Positions 36,622-46,470 of a DNA stretch of 64,000 nucleotides are shown one piece after another. Made by a program: the position numbers and the translations under genes. Numbering within the stretch: position 1 is the first letter of the stretch; each line of letters starts with the position of its first letter. Origin of the DNA: Anaeromonas frigoriresistens (GTDB lineage Bacteria; Bacillota; Clostridia; Tissierellales; SIT17); contig NZ_WSFT01000050.1 of assembly GCF_016820655.1 (NCBI RefSeq), positions 39,369 to 103,368 on the forward strand, given 5' to 3'. Under the pieces are notes generated by a model that was not told the origin of the DNA, did no database searches, and was given only the letters and a program-made list of their open reading frames with translations.

Positions 36622-37199
36622 ATGATTAGTTTAAAAAACATTTCTAAAATTTATAAGAAAGAAAAAGCTTTAGATAATATTAGTTTTGACATCGGAGAAA
36701 ATCAAATAATTGGTTTAGTTGGAGAAAACGGGGCTGGCAAAACCGCCATCATGAAAATCATAACTGGATTAATAAAAGAATATGAAGGTGAATTTCAATT
36801 AAAAAACAATTTAAGAATTTCTAAATTAATTGATTGTCCTGGTTTTTATAAAAATTATGATGCTATGAAAAATTTAAGAATATTAGGAGATTATAATAAC
36901 GTTTTAGAAGAAGATATAAATGAAATATATAATTTATTTAGCCTAGATGATTTTGGAACCAAAAAACTTTCACAATATTCTTTAGGAATGAAGCAGCGTT
37001 TAGCTATTGCTTTTGCTTTTTTAGGAAACCCGTATTTAATTATTTTAGATGAACCCCTAAACGGATTGGACCCTAAAAAAACTATTGAAATAATAAACAT
37101 TATGAAGAATATATTTATGTTATTAATCTTGTTGAGCCAAATAATCAGCTATACGAGTACTTTATAGACAACAATATTGAGATATTGGAAAATACAAAT
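36622..37199 (+). pseudogene. truncated ABC transporter ATPase
   Basis: Starts as a normal ABC ATPase of the bacitracin/lantibiotic export type: MISLKNISKIYKKEKALDNI, Walker A GENGAGKT, a weak signature LSQYSLGMKQRLA and Walker B YLIILDEPLNGLDP. After NIMKN the frame breaks. The next frame reads YVINLVEPNNQLYEYFIDNN and IEILENTNKAAGT, the expected C-terminal region, so part is deleted and shifted. The gene then runs straight into the REP-like end of the RAYT insertion. No permease is adjacent. Nonfunctional. Confidence 0.82.
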
Positions 37200-37228
37200 A
37201 AAGCAGCGGGAACGGTTCTTTCTGCTTC
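37200..37228. repeat. REP-like end, left side of RAYT
   Basis: aaagcagcgggaacggttct followed by ttctgcttc; an inverted, diverged copy of the sequence at 38164-38195. Confidence 0.7.
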
Positions 37229-37239
37229 ATATAAGTTAG

Positions 37240-38020
37240 CTATTTACTTAAACTTACACGATGTACAATATTATTACTAACACCTAAAAGCCCCGAAATT
37301 TGTCTGTGTGATAATCTACTACATTTTAATAATTCTTTTATTATTTCATCTAAATAGTCTGACTTATGCTTAACTTCCTTAAAACTCAATAATACCTTTT
37401 TCCTGAAAATATCTTTCTATAAATTGTTGAGCTTGATGTATCCTTAATCTTTGAATATCCTCTTTAAGATCTAAATATTCATTGTTATCATCTTGATAAT
37501 GGAACTCAGTAAATTTTTTAATACTATTTGAAACATAGCCTAATATAAATTTCTTTTGTTGGCTGCAAATAACATTATTCTTATTTATATATTCATTATA
37601 ACTACTCCATTCATATTCACTGGGATTTTTAATCATATTAGCTTTAACTGGATTATTATGTACATAACGTATAACCTGGAATAGATGTGTATCATTTAAT
37701 ATAACTTCACTTTTAAATCGATCCTGAAATACATGACCAATTCTATCCATATGCTTATTAAACTTCATAGCATATCTTATATTAATTCTTTTTATTGCTA
37801 AAGTAAGATTGTCTATTTTACCTTTAAGTACTAGATGAACATGATTATCCATAATACAATATGCTACTACCTCAATTAACTCTTCTATTGCTTGTACTTT
37901 TAAAATATTTATGAAGAAAATTTTTCCTTTTTCATCTCTAAATATAGCTTCTTTATTGATTCCTCTCATCATAACATGATAATATTCAGTAGGACTTATA
38001 ACTCTTGCCGTTCTTGACAT
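37240..38020 (-). pseudogene. REP-associated tyrosine transposase (RAYT), frameshifted
   Basis: Starts at ATG 38020 (GGGTGAG upstream). Y1-transposase marks: SPTEYYHVMMRGINKEAIFR, the HUH motif in MDNHVHLVL, IGHVFQDRFKSE and VIRYVHNNPVKAN. The main frame ends at 37379. Directly after, another frame gives FKEVKHKSDYLDEIIKELLK and CSRLSHRQISGLLGVSNNIV to a stop at 37240-37242, the usual C-terminal helix-turn-helix. So one frameshift separates the catalytic and C-terminal parts. Flanked by inverted REP-like sequences. Confidence 0.85.
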
Positions 38021-38163
38021 AATACTCACCCTAATTATTATTTTTATAATGAAACCCATGCACCATATTAATTTAATTATACCATTTTATGTATGTATGT
38101 GGAATGTATTGTCTGATTATTTTGATTGTCATAGTATTTATTTTTATTATACAGTGTACTACC

Positions 38164-38195
38164 TAAGCAAAAAGAACCGTCCCCTCTGCTTTTTT
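38164..38195. repeat. REP-like end, right side of RAYT
   Basis: taagcaaaaagaaccgtccc followed by ctctgctttttt; inverted relative to 37200-37228. Confidence 0.7.
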
Positions 38196-38301
38196 AAAAT
38201 CATCAACCTCTTTGACAAACTGAAAATCATCTGTAACCCTAGTAAATGAAGCTGTTTAAAAGATTAAGTCTTTTATTCCTATAGCGCATTCCACATGCGT
38301 T
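38190..38301 (-). repeat. rlmD 3'-end remnant, copy 9
   Basis: Minus strand reads THVECAIGIKDLIF-stop (38256-38301). A further coding-like tail follows: ASFTRVTDDFQFVKEVDDFK (38190-38250), which matches the tail of copy 10. The rest of the gap to 38601 holds AT-rich promoter-like DNA before padR. This copy is minus strand although the next genes are plus strand. Confidence 0.72.
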
Positions 38302-38601
38302 AGCTTGTGCCATTTTACAAATGGAAGTTGGTATTTTAACCTTATAACAAAACTATCCTCGTGGGGTAAACAGCTATTTTTTAACCTTTATCATCTAGTA
38401 AAGACTCAATATTAAAATAATATTTCAGCTATATGTATTGATTTTACAACATTATCCTTGCAACTGTTTTGATTTGATGTTGAACTTTAAGAAAATATTG
38501 TATTGAATAGGTAAATACAATTGACATTTGATTATAGCCATGATACAATTTATTCAAAATTGAATATTCTAATTTGAATAAATGTTGAAGGAGGAAATGA
38601 A

Positions 38602-39201
38602 TTGATAAAATTAATGCTACTAGGTTTATTACAACAAAGAGATCTAACAGGCTATGAAATAATACAATATTTAAATTTGAGTCATGCAGAAAGCTGGGCA
38701 GGTATTAAAATAGGCTCAATCTATTATGCTCTTAATAAAATGGAAGAAAGTGAACTAATAAAGGTTCAATGCATTGAAAATGTTGGAAATCGTTCACGAA
38801 CATTTTATTCGATTACTGAAAAAGGGGAACACTTTTTTGAAAGCGAACTAGAAGATACTCTCAGTGAAGTTGACCTTAATTTTCCTAATTCTTTATACAC
38901 TGCTGTAACTTTTTTAGGAGAATTACCCTACGAAAAAGCAATAAAAGCTATTAATATTCATATTAATAATCTAGAAAAAGAGTTGTTAAATTGGAAAGTT
39001 GCTGAGAAAGCAAAAGAAAAAGTACAATCAAAAACATTACCTAGTTATATGAAAGCTCTGTTAAAAAATGGTTGTACCCATATAGAGGTAAACATAGAAT
39101 TTTTAAAAGAGATAAAGGAGCTGTTGCTTAAAGAATCATTTGAGGTTCACTTACCTCCATTAAACAAAATAGGAAAAGGAGAAAAAGATTATGAATCCTA
39201 A
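38602..39201 (+). CDS. PadR family regulator
   Basis: 199 residues from TTG 38602 (AGGAGG 7 bases upstream). N-terminal winged helix typical of PadR: LMLLGLLQQRDLTGYEIIQY, IKIGSIYYALNKMEESELIK and SRTFYSITEKGEHFFESEL. The C-terminal half is helical for dimer formation. The stop overlaps the next gene by 11 bases, so it probably regulates its own operon with the hydrolase. Confidence 0.9.
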   Translation: MIKLMLLGLLQQRDLTGYEIIQYLNLSHAESWAGIKIGSIYYALNKMEESELIKVQCIENVGNRSRTFYSITEKGEHFFESELEDTLSEVDLNFPNSLYTAVTFLGELPYEKAIKAINIHINNLEKELLNWKVAEKAKEKVQSKTLPSYMKALLKNGCTHIEVNIEFLKEIKELLLKESFEVHLPPLNKIGKGEKDYES

Positions 39202-40444
39202 AATAACTTTATCATCAACTAATCAACTAATTGACCAAAGTCTAAAGCTTCAAATTACAGGATTAAAACCTAATCAACAGGTAAAGATACAAGCAGAAAT
39301 GAAAGACGATGTAAAAAGAACATGGCATTCCTTTGGAATTTTCACAGCTGATTACGAAGGGAATATTGATTTAGATACAACAGCACCTAACGAAGGTTCA
39401 TACACTGGTTGTGACCCTAATGGTTTGCTATGGTCTATGCAGATAAAGGACAGTAATAGTTCATTTCCTCCTATATTTTTTAAAATGAGTACTCAGTCTC
39501 ATAAGGTGAGTTTTTATTTGTTAATAGAAGAAAAAATAAAATATAAAAGTGAAGTACAAATTAACTTTACTAATTCTGATACTGAACAAATCGTTGTTCA
39601 AAATTCAATAGTAGGAAAACTCTTTAAATCTAAAGAAAAAAATAATCTACCAGCTGTAATTGTAGTTGGGGGATCTACAGGTGGACTCTTTTGGACAGAG
39701 CAGATGGCAGCTTTACTTAGTAGTAAAGGATATGCAGCTCTTGCTTTAAATTACTTTGATGTTCAAAATGACAATTTACCAAGTGAACTCATTGAAATTA
39801 AAATAGAATACTTCAAAAAAGCACTGGACTGGCTTAAAAGCAAACCTGAGATTGACAAAAATAATATAAGTATAATGGGTATTTCTAAAGGTGGTGAGCT
39901 ATCATTATTGTTTGGTTCATTTTTTTCTAAGCATTTAACTTCCATAATTACTTACGTTCCTTCTTCCCATGTATTTGAAGGAATTTCAATGGAAGTTCAT
40001 CAGACAAAATCATCATGGACTTATAAAAACACCCCTATTGAATTTGTACAATACCCATCGAATACAAAATTCTCAAAAAATATGAATCCTATTGACATAC
40101 GTATAATTCATGATAATGCATTAAATTCAGCTACTTCTAAACAATTAGATAGTGCTCGTATTCCAATTGAAAATATAGCATGTCCTATTCTTATGATTTC
40201 AGGCGAAAGAGATACCACTTGGCCATCCTCAAAAATGTGCAGAGATATGATCCAAAATTTAGAAGAAAATAATAATCCTTATCAATCAAAGCATCTCAAT
40301 TTTTGCAATATGGGTCACACTTTCTTTCTCCCTAATATCCCCCCTATGATTGATCATCCATCAGTAAATGTACAAAATGCTGCAAGTGCTAATAAAAAAG
40401 CTTGGGAGGCAACATTGAACTTTTTGGATAAACATACAAATTAA
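39191..40444 (+). CDS. acyl-CoA thioesterase / BAAT family hydrolase
   Basis: 417 residues. The N-terminal beta domain (about 1-125, ITLSSTNQLIDQSLKLQI, GYTGCDPNGLLWSMQ-like) plus a C-terminal alpha/beta hydrolase domain is the build of acyl-CoA thioester hydrolases and bile acid-CoA amino acid transferases. The nucleophile elbow is GISKGGEL, with Ser where the mammalian transferase has Cys. The acid is likely in MISGERDTTWPSS, and the His in NMGHTFFLP. It probably hydrolyses an acyl-CoA or related ester. Operon with padR. Confidence 0.85.
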   Translation: MNPKITLSSTNQLIDQSLKLQITGLKPNQQVKIQAEMKDDVKRTWHSFGIFTADYEGNIDLDTTAPNEGSYTGCDPNGLLWSMQIKDSNSSFPPIFFKMSTQSHKVSFYLLIEEKIKYKSEVQINFTNSDTEQIVVQNSIVGKLFKSKEKNNLPAVIVVGGSTGGLFWTEQMAALLSSKGYAALALNYFDVQNDNLPSELIEIKIEYFKKALDWLKSKPEIDKNNISIMGISKGGELSLLFGSFFSKHLTSIITYVPSSHVFEGISMEVHQTKSSWTYKNTPIEFVQYPSNTKFSKNMNPIDIRIIHDNALNSATSKQLDSARIPIENIACPILMISGERDTTWPSSKMCRDMIQNLEENNNPYQSKHLNFCNMGHTFFLPNIPPMIDHPSVNVQNAASANKKAWEATLNFLDKHTN

Positions 40445-40483
40445 ATCATTTGAAATCTCAGCATAATCAATACAAGTAAAAAT

Positions 40484-40507
40484 AATGCACCGAAATTTTG
40501 GTGCATT
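40484..40507 (+). terminator. terminator of the padR operon
   Basis: aatgcacc/ggtgcatt stem with 8-base loop, followed by tgtttttattt. Confidence 0.85.
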
Positions 40508-40745
40508 TGTTTTTATTTCTGAGATATTTTAAAAACGGTTGACACAATATCATAAATCTAATCAGAGTAAAAAATTTTAAATAATTTTCTATATATATAT
40601 ATCCTGGTATGAAAGAATTATCTAAGCCAGTATTAAAAAATATTTCATATTCCATTTGTACTAAGATTGGGACTTCCCTTATACTTAGTATTAATAGAAC
40701 ATTATTTTGAGACCATAATAATTGTCTATTTATGAAAAATGAAAA

Positions 40746-40781
40746 AAGATCAAAGTTTCTATCTTTAAAACTTTGACCTTT
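40746..40781 (-). terminator. terminator after rlmD remnant copy 10
   Basis: atcaaagttt/aaactttgacc-type stem with a T-run on the minus strand. The stretch 40508-40745 holds nothing else recognised. Confidence 0.7.
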
Positions 40782-40793
40782 TCATATCTACAT

Positions 40794-41018
40794 TTAAACT
40801 ATTCGCAGAGCAATGCAAACTTCCAATTCACCAATCGGCACTTTATTTCTAAAATCATCGCCATCTTTTGCGAATTTAAAATCGTCTGTAACTCTTGTAA
40901 ATAAAGCTATTTCGTAGATTTTACTCTTTGTATTCCTACAACGCACTCCACATGTGTTTTGATAGAAAAACGATACTAATATGCATTAATATTGATTTTG
41001 CGTAAAGATGTATCCCCT
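40794..41018 (-). repeat. rlmD 3'-end remnant, copy 10
   Basis: Minus strand reads FSIKTHVECVVGIQRVKSTK-stop (about 40907-40970). Another frame then gives ALFTRVTDDFKFAKDGDDFR NKVPIGELEVCIALRIV-stop, split here (40794-40905), shared with copy 9. The right arm gttttgatagaaaaacgata to cccct is also present. Confidence 0.8.
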
Positions 41019-41087
41019 AAAAGGAAGGGAGGCTACCTTTCTAATTTTATCAACTAATGGGAACTACATTGCTTCATTTGAAAGTAT

Positions 41088-41757
41088 TTACTTAGCCACA
41101 TTACTACTCTCCATGCCCATGATAAAAGCAGGAAATATTAATGACCATCCAAATAGATTCATCAATACACCAATTCCAACAGAACCTATCGTTAAACCGC
41201 AGTTTAGAAGGTATAAAATTGGAATATATAAAATAAAAATCATAAGAACACTCGGTATCATAGCTACAAACTTAAAGATATCATTTTTTGCCAGTAATTG
41301 AACAAAGCAAAATAGAATTGAAAATGCTGCTGGAAGTACAAAAACATATGCTGCACCTACAAGGTATATACTTGCAAGTATAGCCATAATTAGATTTAAA
41401 GCTATTCCTGCCAACATAAACTCCACTCCACTGTTATCCTTTCCTTTGAATCTGTTACTTGCAAAGCTAAAAACAAATATCGCTCCCACCATAACTGCCA
41501 AGTATATTAAATTGGTATTAGGAATGTGTGGCAGGTATATCAAAATGAATTTCAGTCCGTTAATCTTAGCTAAAATATAAGGAACTGATGTTGAAAATAA
41601 TGCAAGAAATATTAATGTGAAGAAGGTTGCAATTGTATTTAAAAGGATTTTTTCAACTTTAAGTTTTCCCTTTTTATATGCCAAAATTGTCAGGGCAATA
41701 AAACTGATCATTACAATAATAAGTAGTACATTTGCTGTATTTTCACTATATCTTATC
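41088..41757 (-). pseudogene. C-terminal membrane part of a peptidase-like protein
   Basis: Frame reads RYSENTANVLLIIVMISFIA then about six more membrane segments to SSNVAK-stop. The layout resembles the transmembrane half of membrane-bound M28-type peptidases (low certainty). The N-terminal enzymatic part is missing: the open frame begins exactly where the helicase remnant ends, so a deletion fused two broken genes. Confidence 0.55.
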
Positions 41758-42564
41758 GCAAGTATATTTAAGATTTGCTAGTTCATCATAAACTTCCTCT
41801 ACCTTTTTCTGTGTATTACAAAATATGATACAACTCTCTGGGTTTTCTACTATTGTTATATCCCTTAGAAGTTGAATTTTAGCGCTTTCACCTACAGTAT
41901 ATCTTTGTTGAGATATACTATCTGCCTCGGGATTTTTATTTTCTATTTCTACATACATAGAATTTTTCGTGTATTTTTCACATAAGAATTCTATGTCTTT
42001 AGGCATTGTAGCTGACAATAACATGGTAACCCGTTCTTTGGGTAAACTTATTATTATGGCCTCTATCTGCTCTACAAATCCCATATTAAGCATTTCATCT
42101 ACTTCATCTATTACAAGATATTTTACTTTTGATGTATCAAATGTGTCTTTTTCGATATGATCTATAATACGCCCAGGTGTACCAGCAACCACATGGTTTT
42201 TATTCTTAAGTTCCTTTTCTTGTTTTTGGAAAGGTGACTTCCCATAAATTGCCGATACTTTAACCCTTTTAAATCTGCCAATATTAAAAATATCTTCCTT
42301 GACCTGAATAGCAAGTTCCCTTGTTGGTGCAATCACTAATGATTGAGGTTTATTTTCATCCCAATCTATTAATTCACAGATAGGAATTCCAAATGCTGCT
42401 GTTTTTCCGCTTCCAGTTTGAGACTTTACTATTATATCCTTTTGATCTAATATAGCTGGTATAACCTGTTTTTACACGGTTGTAGGAGTTTTAAAATTTA
42501 ACATACTAATTGCTTTTAGTATCTCACTACTTAATGAGTAATCCTTAAAATTCACTTTTATCAT
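41746..42564 (-). pseudogene. DEAD-box RNA helicase remnant
   Basis: Starts at ATG 42564 (AAAGGGA upstream) as a DEAD-box helicase: NFKDYSLSSEILKAISMLNF, then an in-frame TAA at 42472-42474 where KTPTTV-stop-KQVIP implies CAA to TAA. Walker A SQTGSGKTAAFGIP, motif Ia APTRELAIQ, GG-like AGTPGRIIDH, DEVDEMLNMG (DEVD for DEAD) and SATMP follow. The protein then stops after YTCDKI, losing the last helicase motifs including HRxGR. Two separate lesions, so nonfunctional. Confidence 0.88.
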
Positions 42565-42678
42565 TTAGTCATCCCTTTATATAATGTTTTTACTTCTATT
42601 TTTGTTGCCAATCGGAATTTTATTATCCTTACATATTCAATGACAAACTTTTTTTGTTATAATGTTTGATCAATATTT

Positions 42679-42790
42679 TAAGTTATATGCAGGACTACTA
42701 CCGTTTCAACATGGCTTGAGAGGATAGAACGAATGTCATTAGGGCCATCAGAACAAGGGAACATATCAACTGCATTTTTTAGCACTATCG
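42679..42790 (-). repeat. methyltransferase 3'-end remnant, copy 11
   Basis: Main content of the 42565-42910 gap. Minus strand reads NAVDMFPCSDGPNDIRSI then LSSHVETVVVLHIT-stop. DMFP...HVETV is the C-terminal signature of the RlmD/TrmA family, from a different source variant than native rlmD. Copy 12 at 47473 has the same variant. Confidence 0.8.
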
Positions 42791-42910
42791 GTATGTGGGA
42801 ATAAATCAATCAGCTATAGTCCCCTACGACATCTATCCTAATAGAGTTTGATAATAAAATCTTTTGAAAGAACCTAATTGGCATAGCTTGTATTGCCAAG
42901 TAATTAATTT

Positions 42911-43081
42911 TTAATTACTTTTAGAAAATAATTTTTTCCCTATCATAGAACCAATAAAAACAAATGACACTGAAACCAATACATTTAAGTGGATGCTAAC
43001 ATCTAGTATTTGCCTAAATATAAAGCTTAATATTACAGCAAAAACAATTGAAAAAATAAATATTTTAATTTCTTTCATCAT
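42911..43081 (-). CDS. 56-residue membrane protein
   Basis: MMKEIKIFIFSIVFAVILSF, then a second hydrophobic segment (VLVSVSFVFIGSMIGKKLF). AAAGGGAGA stands before the paired ATG. It lies 36 bases after the ABC permease gene and is probably last in that operon, perhaps a small subunit or stabiliser. Too short for automatic calling; no family recognised. Confidence 0.65.
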   Translation of the reverse strand: MMKEIKIFIFSIVFAVILSFIFRQILDVSIHLNVLVSVSFVFIGSMIGKKLFSKSN

Positions 43082-43117
43082 TATTACTCTCCCTTTCTTT
43101 AGATAATTGGATTTGCT

Positions 43118-44308
43118 CTACTGGCTGTGGAATCTAGAGTATTTTACCTTAGAAATTATAAAAGTAAAAGCAAAAATTCCAATTCCAAAAGCACAAACCG
43201 TTAATATTTGCCAACCAATTGGTATTAAATAGTCACTTGATACAATGTCTAAATTTTGTATATTATCATTTGCCTTTATATACCAATATATTGGTGTAAA
43301 CTGTGCCACTTTTATTATCTTTGAACTCATCAACTCCAAGGGTATAAATAGACCACCTATAAAAGTCATGCTAAGTATTATTATTGCTACTAAGGAATTA
43401 AATGTGTTTTTATTTCTAACATTTTTACCAATTAAAAATCCAATTGATAAACAGGTTATTGCAAAGCACAGGGCATTAATTGAAAATAATATTGTCTTTG
43501 GTAATGAAAATTGATGTCTGAAAAAAACAATGCTAATTAACATACCAAGCCCCCAGCAAAATAAAACATAAGATATATTTCCTAAAAATAACTGAAAATT
43601 TCGATTTGATATAGATAGTGAGGAAATATTGTTTCTTTTAATTATTTCTGGCTTATTAAAAACCATCATGCTCATTCCTACGCCACTTACGATTGAAAAA
43701 AGTAAATAAAGGCCAAGAAAGTTATAATGATTTATCATATTTCTTGTTACTTCAAGTAAAACATTACTATCACCATGTACTTCAACATTTATATATTTTG
43801 ATAAATCATCCTTTACTCTTTCTACTATTTGAGCTTGGTCATCTTCATCCATATAACTAGCGTATATTTTGGCTTTATTGAGGAATTTATTTATATGACT
43901 TTGCACATAAAAAGCTTCTAGCGAATCTGGTTTTGACATTTGTTCAATTGTTAAGCTATTATCTTTAAAGAATTTTTTTGTAAATCCGTAAGGAATTCTT
44001 ATTGCAGCTTGTATTTCATTTGAAAAAAGAGCATTCTGAATATCTTCTCTATTATCGACTACAGTAACTATTTCTGCATGCTGCGAAAGGTAACTTTTCA
44101 TCCCTTCTACTAGTTCTGTATTATTTTCATTGGTCATGTCTTCATTCAAAAAAGCAATTTCTACTTCAATATCAGTAAATGAATTAACATCTGATGTTAA
44201 ATCTGAATGGCTATATAATAAACTTAACCCTAAGTAGGCAACTAGCAGAATTGCTATAGACAGAAATTTTCTTTTAATTATTTTATGATATGTTTTAAAT
44301 ACTTGCAT
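43118..44308 (-). CDS. ABC-2 type permease (second)
   Basis: 396 residues. One N-terminal membrane helix (FLSIAILLVAYLGLSLLYS), a 150-residue outer domain, then five to six helices (LGLYLLFSIVSGVGMSMMVF onward, including LVAIIILSMTFIGGLFIPLE). This is the layout of YhgE/ABC-2 export permeases. It overlaps the other permease by 14 bases; the two differ in sequence and probably form a heterodimer with the ATPase at 45461. Confidence 0.85.
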   Translation of the reverse strand: MQVFKTYHKIIKRKFLSIAILLVAYLGLSLLYSHSDLTSDVNSFTDIEVEIAFLNEDMTNENNTELVEGMKSYLSQHAEIVTVVDNREDIQNALFSNEIQAAIRIPYGFTKKFFKDNSLTIEQMSKPDSLEAFYVQSHINKFLNKAKIYASYMDEDDQAQIVERVKDDLSKYINVEVHGDSNVLLEVTRNMINHYNFLGLYLLFSIVSGVGMSMMVFNKPEIIKRNNISSLSISNRNFQLFLGNISYVLFCWGLGMLISIVFFRHQFSLPKTILFSINALCFAITCLSIGFLIGKNVRNKNTFNSLVAIIILSMTFIGGLFIPLELMSSKIIKVAQFTPIYWYIKANDNIQNLDIVSSDYLIPIGWQILTVCAFGIGIFAFTFIISKVKYSRFHSQ

Positions 44309-45428
44309 ACTTAACCCTCCTAACAGTTAAATATGTTATCGCACTAAAAAAAAATGTAAGAGAAGACATAAGTACAACATTTCTAGCAAGAATTGCATAG
44401 TTATCAAAGTAGTATAAAGAAAGTAGTCCGTCATTTACTAATTTAATAGGGTTAATGCAGGCTAGAAATGGCAATTTACTCTCTAAAATTTCGTTTATCT
44501 GCGATACTGTAATTACATATCCTATTCCTATAACTGAATTAATAATGGTTACTTGTGTGTCTTCATCTTTTTTTATAACTGCACCGATGAAAGAACCTAA
44601 AGAAATTGCCATTGCACTACCAACAGCTGTTGTTAGAAAAACAAGCCCTATTGGTTTTAACAATTCGACGTTTAAAACAGTAGACATGAATATAAGTTGA
44701 AAAGTTATAATTCCCAGCTGAATAATCCAAGATACAAAAAAGTCGATAGCTAAAATATGTAATTTTTTTTGAGGAATAAGACCCATCCTTGCACCTATTG
44801 AAGACAAATCTGCTTGTGACAAAGTTATTATCCTTAAGCCCCAAAAAGAAGCATATAAACAAGACATTGCAATTAAAGAATAATAAATCATAATGCTAAA
44901 ATCTGTATTATCGCTTTCTGAAAGTGGCACATCTTCAATAAAGTTATTGGTCAACAAATCTATATTTTCTAATGCACTTGGGTTATTAGACAGTATCGTT
45001 TCCATGGTAGAGTTAATTTGGATGTATTCATCTAAAAGAGCTTTAATTAGACTTTGTTCAGTACCTGATCTTTTAACTATTAATTTTAGTTCATCTTCAA
45101 TCTTAACGTACCCATCTATTTTGTTATCCTCTAACAATTGTTCTGATTCTTCTAGTGATCTAATAGATATGTTATAAATGGATTGACTATTGTTTTCGTA
45201 AGATTCAATAATTGAATTGACATAATTTTTAAACCTTATGTCTTGACGGTAGCCATCGTTATCAACAACTGAAAATTCCACTTTCATAAATTCTTCTTGT
45301 GGATTTATGTTAATTAAAACAATATGAAATAAAACTGCAAGTATAACTGGAAACATAAATGCCCAAAAAATAATAGCTTTGTCTCTTATTAGACATATGA
45401 ATTTATATTTTAGTACATGTAGTAACAT
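44295..45428 (-). CDS. ABC-2 type permease (first)
   Basis: 377 residues, same build as its partner: one N-terminal helix (DKAIIFWAFMFPVILAVLFH), outer domain to about 180, then about five helices ending LMSSLTFFFSAITYL. It lies 32 bases after the ATPase gene. Probably exports a drug, lipid or peptide; substrate not readable. GGGGGAG before ATG. Confidence 0.85.
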   Translation of the reverse strand: MLLHVLKYKFICLIRDKAIIFWAFMFPVILAVLFHIVLININPQEEFMKVEFSVVDNDGYRQDIRFKNYVNSIIESYENNSQSIYNISIRSLEESEQLLEDNKIDGYVKIEDELKLIVKRSGTEQSLIKALLDEYIQINSTMETILSNNPSALENIDLLTNNFIEDVPLSESDNTDFSIMIYYSLIAMSCLYASFWGLRIITLSQADLSSIGARMGLIPQKKLHILAIDFFVSWIIQLGIITFQLIFMSTVLNVELLKPIGLVFLTTAVGSAMAISLGSFIGAVIKKDEDTQVTIINSVIGIGYVITVSQINEILESKLPFLACINPIKLVNDGLLSLYYFDNYAILARNVVLMSSLTFFFSAITYLTVRRVKYASI

Positions 45429-45460
45429 GATATGTCTCCCCCCTTTTTTGAATTTATTTA

Positions 45461-46393
45461 TTAGTCTCTCAGTTTTTTACCTGTAAATTTTAAGAATACA
45501 TCATTTAAAGTAGGTACCTCTGATTGAATACTACCGAACTCTATATTTCGATCTTTTAAGTACTCCAAAATAGTTAAAACATTTATATCACTTTTACTCA
45601 ATGATATGAATATTTTGCCATTATCATATTTTGCAGATATTACAAAAGGGATTTTTTGTATTTCAGCTATTTCTTCTTCAGAGACTTTTGAGTTTTCAAT
45701 AATCAACCTTTTATTAAATTCTAACTTATTTTTTAACTCCTCCTTGCTTCCTAATGCAATTATGGAACCTTTATCAACTATACCTATACGAGTGCATATC
45801 TGTTCTACTTCTTCCATATAATGAGATGTATAAATTATAGTAGCACCACTACTATTTAGTTTTTGAATGCCTTCAAGTATATAGTTCCTACTTTGTGGGT
45901 CAACTCCAACTGTTGGTTCATCAAAAATAATAAGCTTTGGTTTATGAGAGATTCCACATGCTATATTTAATCTCCTTAACAATCCTCCTGAAAGTTCTTT
46001 GGGGTAACGTTTTCTATAATCTTTTATTTTAACAAATTCCATTGCTTCCTCTACCAAATCTTTTTTCTCATTTATATTTTTTATGTACAGACCACAGAAG
46101 TAATCAATGTTTTCATAAACAGTTAACTCATCAAACACTGCAACTTCTTGCATCACAGCACCGATTTTTCTTTTAATTTCATAAGCCTCTGGTTTCATTT
46201 TTTCCCCAAATAGTTCAATATTTCCACTTTCATATTTTAAAAGAGAAAGAATGCAATTAATTGTAGTTGTCTTACCAGAACCATTTGGTCCTAAAATTCC
46301 AAATATTTCTCCTTCTTTGATTTCCAAACTCAAATTATTAACAGCAGTTACATTTTTATATTTTTTTAATAAGTTCTCTACTTTAACAACCAT
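45461..46393 (-). CDS. ABC exporter ATPase
   Basis: 310 residues. Walker A GPNGSGKTTTI, Q-loop AVMQEV, signature LSGGLLRRLN (last part LSGG), Walker B LIIFDEPTVGVDP and H-loop TSHYMEE. A C-terminal extension (about 225-310) is typical of DrrA/CcmA-like drug export ATPases. First of ATPase-permease-permease-small protein. A regulator pair stands 78 bases upstream on the same strand. Confidence 0.93.
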   Translation of the reverse strand: MVVKVENLLKKYKNVTAVNNLSLEIKEGEIFGILGPNGSGKTTTINCILSLLKYESGNIELFGEKMKPEAYEIKRKIGAVMQEVAVFDELTVYENIDYFCGLYIKNINEKKDLVEEAMEFVKIKDYRKRYPKELSGGLLRRLNIACGISHKPKLIIFDEPTVGVDPQSRNYILEGIQKLNSSGATIIYTSHYMEEVEQICTRIGIVDKGSIIALGSKEELKNKLEFNKRLIIENSKVSEEEIAEIQKIPFVISAKYDNGKIFISLSKSDINVLTILEYLKDRNIEFGSIQSEVPTLNDVFLKFTGKKLRD

Positions 46394-46470
46394 TTTATGA
46401 TTCTCCTCTCGTTAATTCCTACCTTTAAACAGTCTTACCCTAAAAATATTCATTTTCTAATCATGGTGCT

